Source: Anderseniella sp. (GTDB lineage Bacteria; Pseudomonadota; Alphaproteobacteria; Rhizobiales; Aestuariivirgaceae). Taken from it: DNA of 34,993 nucleotides. The stretch lies in contig DAOUPT010000034.1 of NCBI GenBank assembly GCA_030626025.1, forward strand, positions 1-34,993, written 5' to 3'. Positions 8,138 through 17,044 of the stretch are shown in pieces. Made by a program: the position numbers and the translations under genes. A model generated the notes under the pieces. It was given only the letters and a program-made list of their open reading frames with translations, was not told where the DNA came from and did no database searches. The first letter of the stretch is position 1. The number at the start of each line of letters is the position of its first letter.

Positions 8138-9322
8138 TTAGCGGTTCGAAATTGCTGTAGCCAGTTGCTTGAGGGCCGTTTCCAAAACGGCATGCGGGCA
8201 GGCGATGTTCAGGCGGGCGAAACCTTCGCCCTCTTTGCCGAAAGCTTCACCACGGGTTACGGCCCAATTGGCTTTTTGTTTGAGGAAGGCGGTTAGTTGT
8301 TTTGGCTCGAGATTTAGCTTTCTGAAATCCAGCCAGAGGAGAAATGTTCCTTCCGGTTCGATCAATTCGATCTCGGGAATGGCAGCAAGATGTTGGCTGA
8401 CGGTCACAACGTTGTTTTGAATGTAATCCAACACATCATCAAGCCACGGACCACCTTGGGTGTAGGCAGCGAGCATGGCGGCGCTGGCGAATGAGTTGTT
8501 TTTATTGACCGTCAGGCGGCTGTTTTCGACCTGAAACGCTTTTCGTCTGGTATCATTGAAGATGATGGTAAAGGACTGACTGCAGGCGGCGATGTTGAAG
8601 CTTTTGGCTGGTGACAGGCAGCTGATACAATTGTCGGCATAGTCAGAGCCCAGAGCTGCAAAAGGGGTGTAGCTGTGGCCGGGAAAAGTAATGTCGGCGT
8701 GAATTTCATCGCTGACCACAAGCACATTGTGGCGCTGACAGATGTCGCCTAATTGTTTCAGTTCATCGGTGCTCCACACCCGGCCAACCGGATTGTGCGG
8801 GTTGCACAGGTAGATCATTTTGGTGCGGGGATCAGCGGCCTTGATTTCCAGATCATCGAAATCCATTCGATAGCGGCCATCTTCAAGAATGAGCGGGTTG
8901 GAGATCAGGCGGCGGTGGTTTTCAGACAGGATATCAAAGAAATCAAAAAACACCGGTGGCTGGACGATGACACCGTCACCTTCGTCTGTAAACAGCGACG
9001 CGGCGATGGCCAGAATATTGAGGATGTTGGGTGCGCGCAGGATATGGGACGGGTCGATTTGCCAATTGTGGCGCTGCTGCTGCCAATTGATAATGGCTGG
9101 AAACAGTTTGGCCGGTACAGCTTCATATCCAAACACGCCATGCTCTAGTCGTTTTTGCAAGGCTGCGAGAACCGGCGGCGGGGCTTTGAAGTCCATGTCG
9201 GCCACACCGGCGGCAAACAAATGTTCATTGTTTTCACCCAGCACCATGGGATGAGTTTTTAATGCGGGTACTTCGCGTCGATTGATGATTTCATCAAAAG
9301 GGGAAGCCGGGTTTTTTGACAT
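8138..9322 (-). CDS. PLP-dependent aminotransferase, MalY/PatB family (probable cystathionine beta-lyase)
   Basis: A 394-residue fold-type I PLP enzyme. The PLP lysine is Lys240 in LSPAKSFNIAA; the PLP-ring Asp is in VVSDEIHAD (about 205). Further motifs are CNPHNPVGRVW and AGVADMDFKAPPPV near the N-terminus, which are typical of MalY/PatB C-S lyases rather than of aspartate aminotransferases. Likely reaction: beta-elimination of cystathionine or cysteine conjugates, giving pyruvate, ammonia and a thiol. Transcribed toward thrS. The gene upstream (9326-10297, same strand) ends 3 bases before its start, so the two probably share a transcript. Confidence 0.88.
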   Translation of the reverse strand: MSKNPASPFDEIINRREVPALKTHPMVLGENNEHLFAAGVADMDFKAPPPVLAALQKRLEHGVFGYEAVPAKLFPAIINWQQQRHNWQIDPSHILRAPNILNILAIAASLFTDEGDGVIVQPPVFFDFFDILSENHRRLISNPLILEDGRYRMDFDDLEIKAADPRTKMIYLCNPHNPVGRVWSTDELKQLGDICQRHNVLVVSDEIHADITFPGHSYTPFAALGSDYADNCISCLSPAKSFNIAACSQSFTIIFNDTRRKAFQVENSRLTVNKNNSFASAAMLAAYTQGGPWLDDVLDYIQNNVVTVSQHLAAIPEIELIEPEGTFLLWLDFRKLNLEPKQLTAFLKQKANWAVTRGEAFGKEGEGFARLNIACPHAVLETALKQLATAISNR

Positions 9323-9325
9323 GTA

Positions 9326-10297
9326 TTAGTTGCCCAGAATGATGGTCGTTGCCTTGCCTTGTAGCAATGATACGGTTTGTTTGAAGTTTTTGCCATCAAT
9401 ATTGGCGCTGAAAGTATAGCGGCCGGGGGCGAGTATCATTGAGGGGGTTTGGGAAGGGATTTTGCTTTCGCCGGATTTGGTCCAGTTGCCCTGATGGCTG
9501 TGAACCTGCCATTTTATCGGTGTTTTATTGTCTGAAAAAAGAGAAAGCTTAGCGAATGCGGCCTGATGGTCAATATTAAGCGAGGTCAGAATGCCGGGTT
9601 TTACGGTGACATTGGCAACGGCCAGAGTGTTGCCTTGATCAAAACGGCTTTCGATACGGTATTCACCGGCAGCAAGGCGGACAATCTGGCCTTGCTCAAC
9701 GGTGTCGGTGATGAATTTTTCCGGCTTGTTGTCAGGCAATGCGATAATTGTGTGTCGGGCGCTGGAATAATGCGAGGCATCCATGCCGACGACCCGAGAC
9801 AGGGTTCTGACACCGCCGACATTCAGGACAAAGGTGACGCCTAATCGGGTTTTTGGCAGGATGGTAATGTCGCGAATGGCGCTGGCATGACCATATTTGA
9901 CTTCAATGCGATAGGTGCCGGGTGACAGATTGGTTTCGACAATCGGTGTCTTGTCATTAAAGACGCTTTTGCCAATCAGGCCGAGTTCGGCATCGCGCTG
10001 AAAAATTTGCCAACTGACCGGGCGTTGAATGAAACCACCGGATTCAGTTAATCGGGCCGCGAGGTCGAGACCCTCGGTGCCTTGGGTTGCATGGCGCATA
10101 AAGGCATCTTCATTGGCCATGGAAGATGGCGGGGGCAGGGAGCCGGTGGTTATGTTGTCTGACGGCGCACGAAAGGCTGCTTTGCCCTTGGCAGTGGTGA
10201 TGATGACGAAAATTGCAACAACCAAAATGGCAAAGGCCACCGGAGTTAGACGGTGGCCTTTGGTGTGTTGTGCAGCCCGAGTAAATAAACTGCGCAT
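9326..10297 (-). CDS. Membrane-anchored protein with three beta-rich (PEGA-like) repeats, function unknown
   Basis: A 323-residue protein with one hydrophobic segment at residues 18-36 and a low-complexity linker (about 40-65), so the rest is probably periplasmic. Three related units follow at about 93-160, 183-242 and 259-323. Each holds a turn of the form PG-x-Y (SPGTYRIE 125-132, AAGEYRIE 209-216, APGRYTFS 290-297) followed by a strand ending in a valine/threonine-rich stretch. The pattern resembles PEGA and other carboxypeptidase-like beta sandwiches found at cell surfaces and in some von Willebrand proteins of alphaproteobacteria. No catalytic motif was seen. A CtrA box lies upstream in the intergenic region shared with the nitroreductase. 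The family is not recognised with certainty. Confidence 0.6.
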   Translation of the reverse strand: MRSLFTRAAQHTKGHRLTPVAFAILVVAIFVIITTAKGKAAFRAPSDNITTGSLPPPSSMANEDAFMRHATQGTEGLDLAARLTESGGFIQRPVSWQIFQRDAELGLIGKSVFNDKTPIVETNLSPGTYRIEVKYGHASAIRDITILPKTRLGVTFVLNVGGVRTLSRVVGMDASHYSSARHTIIALPDNKPEKFITDTVEQGQIVRLAAGEYRIESRFDQGNTLAVANVTVKPGILTSLNIDHQAAFAKLSLFSDNKTPIKWQVHSHQGNWTKSGESKIPSQTPSMILAPGRYTFSANIDGKNFKQTVSLLQGKATTIILGN

Positions 10298-10427
10298 ATT
10301 CTCTCCTGTTCCCCAACAGACGCCGGACTTTTCAAAACGCTGTTCGTAAAGTCCATTTTCCCCAACCAGTTGTTCGGTCGGCTTGAAAACATAAAACAGC
10401 AGATAGGGGTTGAAGGCAATCGATTCA

Positions 10428-10442
10428 TTAACAATTGGTTAA
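10428..10442. promoter_or_regulatory. Perfect CtrA-type box TTAA-N7-TTAA
   Basis: TTAACAATTGGTTAA matches the full CtrA consensus half-sites with the 7-base spacer. A GATTC (GANTC methylation site) at 10422-10426 sits right beside it. It lies between the divergent repeat-protein gene (start 10297) and the nitroreductase gene (start 10505), so it could act on either. Confidence 0.5.
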
Positions 10443-10504
10443 CGGGCCTTGTCGGGGTTTAATTAATTGTGATAGATCGGTGAGAATTGAAAGGTTTCTC
10501 TATA

Positions 10505-11125
10505 ATGAGTCGAAAATTGCCAGGGCCGGTGGCCAATGAAGATTTGAACGATTTGAGCTCGCCCTTGCGGTTGCTGCAAACCCGACGTTCAGCGCTGGCC
10601 AAGATGATGGGTGGACCGGGGCCGGATGCTCAGCAAATTGATCAATTGCTGGAGATGGCGGTGCGGGTTCCTGACCATGGCAAGTTATCGCCATGGCGGT
10701 TTATTGTTTTTGCAGGCGAGGGACGTGCTGCCATGGGCGATGTGTTGGCGGCACGCTGGCGTGAACTGTATCCCGAGCACGGTGATGAGACGGTTGAACA
10801 ACAGCGCCAAACTTTTTTGCGGGCACCGGTGGTGATTGCTGTGGTGTCTTCGATAACCGACACTGTGAAAATCCCGCAATGGGAACAGGAGTTGTCGGCT
10901 GGGGCACTTTGTCAAAACCTGCTGTTGGGGGCAACGGCGATGGGATTTGGCTGTCAGTGGATTTCTGGCTGGTGCGCTTTTGACCGCGAAGTGTTGCAAA
11001 AAGTTGGCCTTGCGCCCCATGAAAACATTGCCGGTTTTATCTATGTCGGGACGGCGGATGATGGTTTGAGTGACCGGCCCCGGCCTGATCACAAAGCACT
11101 CACAACACACTGGCCCACAACCTAG
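10505..11125 (+). CDS. Nitroreductase family protein (YdjA-like)
   Basis: From ATG 10505 the protein has 206 residues. An AAAGG sits upstream; an in-frame TTG at 10487 adds six residues and is less likely. It shows the FMN-binding nitroreductase signature: SPLRLLQTRRS near the start, AVRVPDHGKLSPWRF, then SAGALCQNLLLGATAMGFGCQWISGW and the C-terminal GFIYVGT. The short form with VPDHGKL is characteristic of the YdjA subgroup, NAD(P)H-dependent flavoenzymes whose physiological substrate is unclear. It is followed directly by the HAD phosphatase and flavin reductase-like genes in the same direction. Confidence 0.87.
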   Translation: MSRKLPGPVANEDLNDLSSPLRLLQTRRSALAKMMGGPGPDAQQIDQLLEMAVRVPDHGKLSPWRFIVFAGEGRAAMGDVLAARWRELYPEHGDETVEQQRQTFLRAPVVIAVVSSITDTVKIPQWEQELSAGALCQNLLLGATAMGFGCQWISGWCAFDREVLQKVGLAPHENIAGFIYVGTADDGLSDRPRPDHKALTTHWPTT

Positions 11126-11129
11126 GGGA

Positions 11130-11861
11130 ATGGCTGATTTTATGCTTAAGGGTATTGTCTTTGACAAGGATGGGGTGCTGGTTGATTTTGACCGGACGTG
11201 GGTCACGATGCTGCTCGATATGGCACGCGAATGGGCCGGTGGTGATGAAGAGAAAAACCGCCATTTGTTGACCTCTGCTGGTTATGATGCTGCAACCAAC
11301 AGTTTTTTTTCCGGCTCTGTCTGGGCTGCGGGTAATACGGATGATCTGGTTGAAGTCTGGGATCAAACCGGGGATGCTTACGAGCAGGAAAAGCTGGCGA
11401 AATTTATTGATCTGCGATGTGTTGAGTGTGAAATCATTCCATTGTTTCCACCACCGGAGTTGCAAGGTCTGTTTGGCGGCTTGACCGGGCGTGGTCTGAA
11501 ACTTGGCCTCACTACCAATGACGGGGAAGCTTCGGCGGTTCGGACGATGGATGCTTTTGGTCTTGCCCCTTTTTTATCGCGGATTATCGGTTATGACAGT
11601 GTGGTTAACCCCAAACCGGCAGCTGACCCGGTGTTTGAGTTTTGTGACCATTGCGAGTTGGAATCAGCGCAGATGGCTGTGGTTGGCGATAACGTGCATG
11701 ACATGGAAATGGCCGCGGCTGCCGGGGTGGCTGTTCGCATCGGGGTGTTGTCAGGCAATTCCATCGCGGCTGACCTGCGGCCCCATGCAGATTTTTTACT
11801 CGACAGCGTGATGGATTTGCCGCAACTACTAACGAATGAAAAACTGATTGAGATGGATTGA
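11130..11861 (+). CDS. HAD-superfamily hydrolase (phosphoglycolate phosphatase-like)
   Basis: A protein of about 243 residues. Motif I FDKDGVLVDFD supplies the nucleophile Asp12 and acid Asp14; motif II is LTTNDGEA; the motif III lysine is in VNPKPAADP; motif IV is VVGDNVHDMEMA. An alpha-helical cap lies between about residues 25 and 95. Such enzymes remove phosphate from small metabolites; the substrate cannot be read. Two starts are possible. ATG 11130 touches the ribosome site GGGGA, while ATG 11142 has a better spacing, so the first four residues may not be made. It begins 4 bases after the nitroreductase stop and its TGA overlaps the next ATG. Confidence 0.85.
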   Translation: MADFMLKGIVFDKDGVLVDFDRTWVTMLLDMAREWAGGDEEKNRHLLTSAGYDAATNSFFSGSVWAAGNTDDLVEVWDQTGDAYEQEKLAKFIDLRCVECEIIPLFPPPELQGLFGGLTGRGLKLGLTTNDGEASAVRTMDAFGLAPFLSRIIGYDSVVNPKPAADPVFEFCDHCELESAQMAVVGDNVHDMEMAAAAGVAVRIGVLSGNSIAADLRPHADFLLDSVMDLPQLLTNEKLIEMD

Positions 11862-12457
11862 TGTTTTATAACGCGCTGAAACGAGAATGCCCGCTACAAA
11901 TTGATCCGTTTAAAGCGTTGGTCGGGCCGCGACCCATCGGTTGGATTTCTTCGTTGGATCCCGATGGTACAGCCAATCTGGCGCCGTACAGTTTTTTCAA
12001 TGGGGTCAGTGACAATCCGCCGATGGTGGTTTTTTCATCTGCCGGGCGCAAGGACAGTATTACCAATATTGAGCAAACCGGCGAGTTCGTCTGCAATCTG
12101 GCGACGTGGGATTTGCGTGATGCGATGAATGTTTCGTCATCGGGTGTTGATTCGGAGGTTGATGAGTTTGAACTGGCCGGACTCGAAAAAGTACCATCAG
12201 AGATGGTCAAGCCGCCACGGGTGGCAGGCTCGCCGGTGGCGCTTGAATGCCGGCATACGCAAACGGTGCATATGCATGATGTCAATGGTGACGAGCTTAA
12301 ATATGCGCTGGTAATCGGGCAGGTAGTTGGAATTTATATCGACGACGCGTTGATCGTCAATGACCGTATCGATATCGCCAGCGCAAAACCCATCGCCCGG
12401 CATGGTTATATGGATTATTCGGTGGTTACCGAGCTGTTCCGGCTGGAACGGCCTTAA
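11861..12457 (+). CDS. Flavin reductase-like, FMN-binding split-barrel protein
   Basis: A 198-residue protein of the DIM6/NTAB (flavin reductase-like) family. Its core is GPRPIGWISSLDPDGTANLAPYSFFNG, followed by PPMVVFSSAGRKDSITNIEQTGEFVCNLA, the FMN-binding parts of the split barrel. Such proteins reduce flavins with NAD(P)H or serve as oxygenase partners. The ATG overlaps the stop of the HAD gene (TGATG), so the two are translationally coupled. An in-frame TTG one codon earlier is less likely. The function of the trio nitroreductase, HAD, flavin reductase is unknown but all fit flavin-related chemistry. Confidence 0.85.
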   Translation: MFYNALKRECPLQIDPFKALVGPRPIGWISSLDPDGTANLAPYSFFNGVSDNPPMVVFSSAGRKDSITNIEQTGEFVCNLATWDLRDAMNVSSSGVDSEVDEFELAGLEKVPSEMVKPPRVAGSPVALECRHTQTVHMHDVNGDELKYALVIGQVVGIYIDDALIVNDRIDIASAKPIARHGYMDYSVVTELFRLERP

Positions 12458-12627
12458 TTTCGCTCACGGCGTTTCCTCTCTTCGGTCGGGCCTACATCGT
12501 GCTGGAAGCGCGTCTTCGACACGACGGTGCGGCACAGGGGTGCCGGGCAGCGCTTGCTGCCTGGGGGTGCTGTCTGGCCAGATATGGCTGATCTGTAATT
12601 GCACGCGAATCGTGTTATTCGAGGTTT

Positions 12628-13959
12628 ATGGAAAAAGAAGTTGCGGAAAAAGCTGTTACGGGTGTTTTTGATACTGTTGTGAAGTGGTTTGACCAGTTCG
12701 GCATATCATTTTCTGAAACAATGTTTGCATGGACATTTGGTCAGCTGGCGGTGATTGCCTTTGCCTGGCTAATGGCTGTGCTGGTTGCCCGGATGCTGGA
12801 CAAGCCGGTTGATGTTCAAATGCGCAAGATTCACGGTAACCGGTCTTTGCTGCGGGTTCTGATTGTTTTGCGCAAGTCAATTCGCGCCTTTCTCATGGTC
12901 GTCTTCTTGTGGATCGGTATTGGCATTATTGCCCAGGTGAGTATTTTTACCAGTCGCAGGCAATTGGTTGTATCGGCCGCCTCGCTGGCCACTGCATGGC
13001 TGATTATTTCAATTGCTTCGAAATTTATCCGTAATCGCTTTCTGTCCAAAACGGTGGCTGTAACGGCATGGACTGTTGCAGCCTTGAATATTTTGGGGCT
13101 GTTGCCAGCAACGATTGAGATGCTCGATGCGGCAGGTATTCAGTTTGATACCTTTAGATTGTCGCTGCTGGTGGTGTTCAAAGGGGTGGTGGTTTTTTCC
13201 CTTTTGGTCTGGATGGCGGTGGCAGGTGGTAATTTTGCCGATGAGCGAATTAGAGCGATTGAAGACTTAACCCCTTCTCTGAAAGTTTTGGCTGGTAAGT
13301 TGATCAAGGCCGTTTTGCTGGTAACAGCAGTGTTTGGAGGTCTCAGCCTGATCGGTATCGATTTTTCGGCATTGGCGGTATTTGGCGGTGCAGTAGGCCT
13401 TGGTATTGGGTTTGGCTTGCAAAAAGTTGTGTCCAATCTGATCAGTGGGGTTATTCTTTTAACCGATAAATCAATCAAGCCAGGTGATGTGATCACTGTT
13501 GGTGACACCTATGGCCGGATTGATCAGTTGGCCGCACGCTATGTTTCGGTTCGAGCCCGCGATGGACGTGAGTATCTGGTGCCGAATGAGGATCTGATTA
13601 CCAATCAGGTGATCAACTGGACATTTTCTGAACACAAGGTCCGGCTGGATGTGCATTTTGGCGTCAGCTACGATTCCGACCTTTATCAGGTGCGCGAGCT
13701 GGCAATTGAGGCAGCGACTGCGGTTACGCGGGTGATGAAGAAGCCCGCTGCAGTTTGTCATGTCACCGAGTTTAGCGATTCATCAATCAATCTGGTGTTG
13801 CGGTTTTGGGTTAGTGACCCGGACAAGGGCGTTACCAATGTGCGCGGCGATGTGTTTTTGGAACTGTGGCAAGCGCTGAAAAAAGCAAAAGTGGAAATCC
13901 CGTTCCCGCACCGGCAAATGGTGGTTGGTGGGCCGTTGGAAATCAAGATGACCAAATAG
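12628..13959 (+). CDS. Mechanosensitive ion channel, MscS family
   Basis: A 443-residue membrane protein. Hydrophobic helices lie near residues 33-53, 85-110, 113-132, 140-160, 175-200, 226-248 and 250-275. The last is the pore helix, with the glycine/alanine pattern AVFGGAVGLGIGFGLQKVVSN, followed by the beta domain signature GVILLTDKSIKPGDVITVGDTYGRI and VPNEDLITNQVINWT. The C-terminal alpha/beta domain ends with IPFPHRQMVV. It releases solutes on hypo-osmotic shock. It is larger than E. coli MscS (286 residues) because of extra N-terminal helices. It converges with the histidine kinase, with 4 bases between the stops. Confidence 0.94.
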   Translation: MEKEVAEKAVTGVFDTVVKWFDQFGISFSETMFAWTFGQLAVIAFAWLMAVLVARMLDKPVDVQMRKIHGNRSLLRVLIVLRKSIRAFLMVVFLWIGIGIIAQVSIFTSRRQLVVSAASLATAWLIISIASKFIRNRFLSKTVAVTAWTVAALNILGLLPATIEMLDAAGIQFDTFRLSLLVVFKGVVVFSLLVWMAVAGGNFADERIRAIEDLTPSLKVLAGKLIKAVLLVTAVFGGLSLIGIDFSALAVFGGAVGLGIGFGLQKVVSNLISGVILLTDKSIKPGDVITVGDTYGRIDQLAARYVSVRARDGREYLVPNEDLITNQVINWTFSEHKVRLDVHFGVSYDSDLYQVRELAIEAATAVTRVMKKPAAVCHVTEFSDSSINLVLRFWVSDPDKGVTNVRGDVFLELWQALKKAKVEIPFPHRQMVVGGPLEIKMTK

Positions 13960-13963
13960 ACTG

Positions 13964-15577
13964 TTAAGCCGCCTTGGCGTCCTTTGCCTGGGTGTCCGGC
14001 TCAGCGATGGCTATCCAGCCGGTAAATTTTGCGCCATGGCCTTCTTCGGATTGGACTTCCAAACCGCCATCGTGCTGTTCAAATATTTTTTCAACGGCAG
14101 GCAGGCCAAGGCCGACCCCGAAGCTTTTTGTGGTGAACAGCGGGTCCATGATTTTCTCTAGGTTTTTGCTGGAAATACCCGGCCCGTTATCAGAAACAGA
14201 AATCTCCACACCGCGATCGGTCAGGGACGTGGCAATGAAGATTGTCGGGTCTTGGGTTATTTCGACTGGTCTATCGTTGCCTTTGCCGACCATTGCCTCG
14301 CTGGCGTTGGTCAGGAAGTTAATCACGGCCCGGGCAAGGTTATCAGCATCAAAGGCGTATTCCTGATTGCCAAGGCCAAGGGTAACTTCAAATGAAACCT
14401 CTTGTGGAAGATGTTCTGATTGCTCGCGTAACAAATTGATCAACCACTCATCGAGATTTTTCTGTTTGAGATTCATATCTTTGCTGCGGGCAAAGTCCAG
14501 CAACTGGGTGATAATGCCGTCGCAACGCTCGACACCCTTTTCAATGCGGGTAAGCGGTTTCTCCATGGTTGGATTTTCACTGGAAAATTTGCGGCGCAGC
14601 AAGAAAGCCGAGGTGCGAATTGAACCAAGTGGATTGCGGATGTCGTGAGCAACGGTTGCCGTTAATTGACCCAATTGGGCCATTTTTCCTTTGCGAATGA
14701 CTTCATTTTGAGTGTCGCGCAGGATTTTCATATTGTTGTTTAGATCACTGTTGAGCGTTCCGATATCGTCATTCATGACCTGTAACTGGTCGGCCATTTG
14801 GCGGGCTGCTTTTTCGGCTTTTTCGGCGTCAAGCGTGGCAGCTTTAAGCGCATTGTTCTGTTTTATACGCGAAGAACCATATGACCAAACCATTGATGCG
14901 ATGGCGAGGAAAATCAGCGTAACGGCTGCGCACAGAATAAGGGCGATATTTCTTGCCTGTTTATCTGACCACAATAAGAGGTTGGTGATGTCATCAAGAA
15001 TAAAAAAAGCGCCAACAAATTTATTGTCTTTAACCACCGGCACGGCAATTTCGATAACCTGCCTGATGGAATTCTCATCAATAGCAGAAATGTGGGTTTG
15101 CATGGTGTAACCATCAAGCTGTTTTGCCTGTACGGTCGAACGTGTGGCGACAATTTTACCGTTTTTTACCTGTTCATAGAAAAAAGCCCGTTTTTCAAGC
15201 TTGCCCTTTTCGTCTATTTTGGAAGATTCGAAAACACGGCCATTCTCATTGACCAGGGAATAACGATAAATATTGGTACCTTTCTGGAAATCCTGCAGGG
15301 TGTATTTATCGTTTATCCTGAGACCCTGGGGGCCGAAAACGTCTTGTTTGGCAGTGAAATTTTCAACCACGGCTGACGTCCAGTCGCGAGCATGATCTTT
15401 GGCATAGAACTCGGCAATGGTTTCGCCTGAGTGTAGTGCGCCAATCCAGACCAGAGCGTACATAATGATCGCACCAAGCCCCAATCCGATTATGGTGCTC
15501 CAAGGGCGTTCGTTGGATTGCACGTCGGTCTTGTTTGGCGGTTTTTGTAGTTTCTTTTTACCGTCACTTTTGGCCAT
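13964..15577 (-). CDS. Membrane sensor histidine kinase
   Basis: A 537-residue kinase. Transmembrane helix 1 lies at about 28-48 and helix 2 at about 210-232; between them is a 160-residue periplasmic sensor with a Cache/PAS-like strand pattern ending VVKDNKFVGAFFILDDI. A long coiled coil (about 238-300) leads to the HisKA domain with phospho-acceptor His311 (TVAHDIRNPLGSI). The ATP domain has the N box NFLTNASEAM, G1 SDNGPGIS and G2 FGVGLGLPAVEKI. The H-box and short ATP domain resemble the NtrB/AtoS-like group. No response regulator gene is adjacent, so the partner must be elsewhere. The signal is unknown. Confidence 0.92.
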   Translation of the reverse strand: MAKSDGKKKLQKPPNKTDVQSNERPWSTIIGLGLGAIIMYALVWIGALHSGETIAEFYAKDHARDWTSAVVENFTAKQDVFGPQGLRINDKYTLQDFQKGTNIYRYSLVNENGRVFESSKIDEKGKLEKRAFFYEQVKNGKIVATRSTVQAKQLDGYTMQTHISAIDENSIRQVIEIAVPVVKDNKFVGAFFILDDITNLLLWSDKQARNIALILCAAVTLIFLAIASMVWSYGSSRIKQNNALKAATLDAEKAEKAARQMADQLQVMNDDIGTLNSDLNNNMKILRDTQNEVIRKGKMAQLGQLTATVAHDIRNPLGSIRTSAFLLRRKFSSENPTMEKPLTRIEKGVERCDGIITQLLDFARSKDMNLKQKNLDEWLINLLREQSEHLPQEVSFEVTLGLGNQEYAFDADNLARAVINFLTNASEAMVGKGNDRPVEITQDPTIFIATSLTDRGVEISVSDNGPGISSKNLEKIMDPLFTTKSFGVGLGLPAVEKIFEQHDGGLEVQSEEGHGAKFTGWIAIAEPDTQAKDAKAA

Positions 15578-15644
15578 ATTCTGATCCCAACCCGCAGTTT
15601 TACGTAATTTGGAAACAATGTAAGGGGTTGTGGTTAATAATAAC

Positions 15645-16493
15645 CTAAGCCTGTGGCCTGTAACGGGAAGCCCTTTCCAAAAGTTTTTCAGCTCGTTTCA
15701 GGTGGGGAAGATCATACATCTGACCGTTCAGGGAAATGACACCAGCATTTTGAGATTGGGCAAAAGCATCGACAATTTGTTCAGCTTGGTCAATGGCTTG
15801 AATTGAAGGTGTGAAGGTCTGATTGATCAGGGGAATTTGATCGGGGTGGATTGCCATTTTGCCGGTAAATCCGTCCCGGGCTGCTGCAATGCATTCGCGC
15901 TCAAGTCCGGCAATATCGCGGAAACTGGCGTATATGGAATCGATGGGGTCGACCAGTGCTGACCGCGCACCGGCCAGGCAAAGGCTGCGGGCGAGGCGGT
16001 ATGGGTCGGTTAGATGGCCGGTATCATCGCGGGCGCTGGTGGCACCAAGATCTGACGACAGGTCTTCTGCGCCCCAGGTCATGGCCGATAATGGTGCTTT
16101 GAGATTGGTGTAGGTTCCCAGATTGAAAAGAGAAGCGGCGGTTTCCGTTGCAATGGCGATGATCGGCAAATCACTTTTGGTCAGTTGGGCAAATTGCTCA
16201 ACGTCTTTACCGCTGCTGGTTTTTGGTAACATAAAACCGTCAGGTGGTGTGCTGGAGATCGCGGCCAAGTCTTGCACGGTAGCACCGGTGTCCAATGCGT
16301 TGACACGGACAAAAACCTGGCAGCTGGTTTCAGGCCTGTTGGACAAAACGCCGGCTACGATGTCTCGTGCGGCGGTTTTGTTTGCCAATGCAACGGAGTC
16401 TTCCAAGTCTAGTATGACGACGTCAGCACCGGTGGCCAGCGCTTTGGCAATTTTGCGCTCGCTGTCTCCGGGGACAAAAAGCCATGAGCGCAT
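15645..16493 (-). CDS. CoA ester lyase, CitE/HpcH-HpaI family
   Basis: A 282-residue TIM-barrel lyase. It begins MRSWLFVPGDSERKIAKAL, with ADVVILDLEDSVA, LPKTSSGKDVEQF, IATETAASLFNL (metal-ligand Glu) and WGAEDLSSDLGA (Glu and Asp near the metal), and IHPDQIPLIN close to the C-terminal end. It fits the malyl-CoA / beta-methylmalyl-CoA / citramalyl-CoA lyase group, which splits 3-hydroxyacyl-CoA esters with Mg2+; the exact substrate is not decided. Its ATG follows directly on the stop of the MaoC gene (TAAATG), so hydratase and lyase act in one operon. Confidence 0.88.
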   Translation of the reverse strand: MRSWLFVPGDSERKIAKALATGADVVILDLEDSVALANKTAARDIVAGVLSNRPETSCQVFVRVNALDTGATVQDLAAISSTPPDGFMLPKTSSGKDVEQFAQLTKSDLPIIAIATETAASLFNLGTYTNLKAPLSAMTWGAEDLSSDLGATSARDDTGHLTDPYRLARSLCLAGARSALVDPIDSIYASFRDIAGLERECIAAARDGFTGKMAIHPDQIPLINQTFTPSIQAIDQAEQIVDAFAQSQNAGVISLNGQMYDLPHLKRAEKLLERASRYRPQA

Positions 16494-16955
16494 TTATTCA
16501 GCCTCTTTCGGTTTGAAGCGCATGAAGGCCTGTCTGGTGCATTGGGCGACAAGGGTGCCGTCTTGTTTGTAGGCCCGGTGGATAAATGAGACAATGCCGG
16601 CATCAGGGCGCGATTTGCTGCCCCGTTTTTCTATGATTTCGGTTGCAACATTTATGGTGTCGCCCTGAAATAACGGGGCCGGAAAGGTGACATCGGTCAT
16701 GCCGAGGTTGGCAATCGTGGTGCCAAGGGTGAGGTCATTGACGGAAATGCCGATCATCAGGCCAAGGGTAAACAGCGAGTTCATCAACGGCTCGCCCCAT
16801 TCAGTTTGGGCACAAAAGTGACGGTCTATGTGAAGGGGTTGCGGGTTCATGGTCAGGCACGAAAACATCGTGTTGTCCATTTCGGTTACTGTTCGGGTGA
16901 TTTCATGTTTGTAGGTTTTTCCCACTTCAAATTCTTCAAACCACATACCCGGCAT
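16494..16955 (-). CDS. MaoC family (R)-specific hydratase-like protein
   Basis: A 153-residue hot-dog fold protein. It begins MPGMWFEEFEVGKTYKHEIT and has the hydratase region NPQPLHIDRHFCAQTEWGEPLMNS, with a catalytic Asp and His in the LHID-x-H pattern typical of mesaconyl/enoyl-CoA hydratases. The pairing with the CoA lyase just downstream suggests joint action on branched C4-C5 CoA esters, such as mesaconyl-CoA and beta-methylmalyl-CoA. That pathway assignment is an inference. It starts opposite the region with GANTC and CtrA sites and could share it, though the sites are closer to the plus-strand receiver gene. Confidence 0.87.
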   Translation of the reverse strand: MPGMWFEEFEVGKTYKHEITRTVTEMDNTMFSCLTMNPQPLHIDRHFCAQTEWGEPLMNSLFTLGLMIGISVNDLTLGTTIANLGMTDVTFPAPLFQGDTINVATEIIEKRGSKSRPDAGIVSFIHRAYKQDGTLVAQCTRQAFMRFKPKEAE

Positions 16956-17044
16956 TTTTTATAATCCTCATCAAACAGCGTTGTCTTGCAAATACCATAG
17001 GCATATTCCCGTGAATTGCACACCGTGAATGAAACGAGAACATT

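Noticed and set aside
12458-12627. Gene or RNA between the flavin reductase-like and MscS genes
   Set aside because: GC-rich with an imperfect hairpin near 12550-12572, but no reading frame with homology and no tRNA-like fold.
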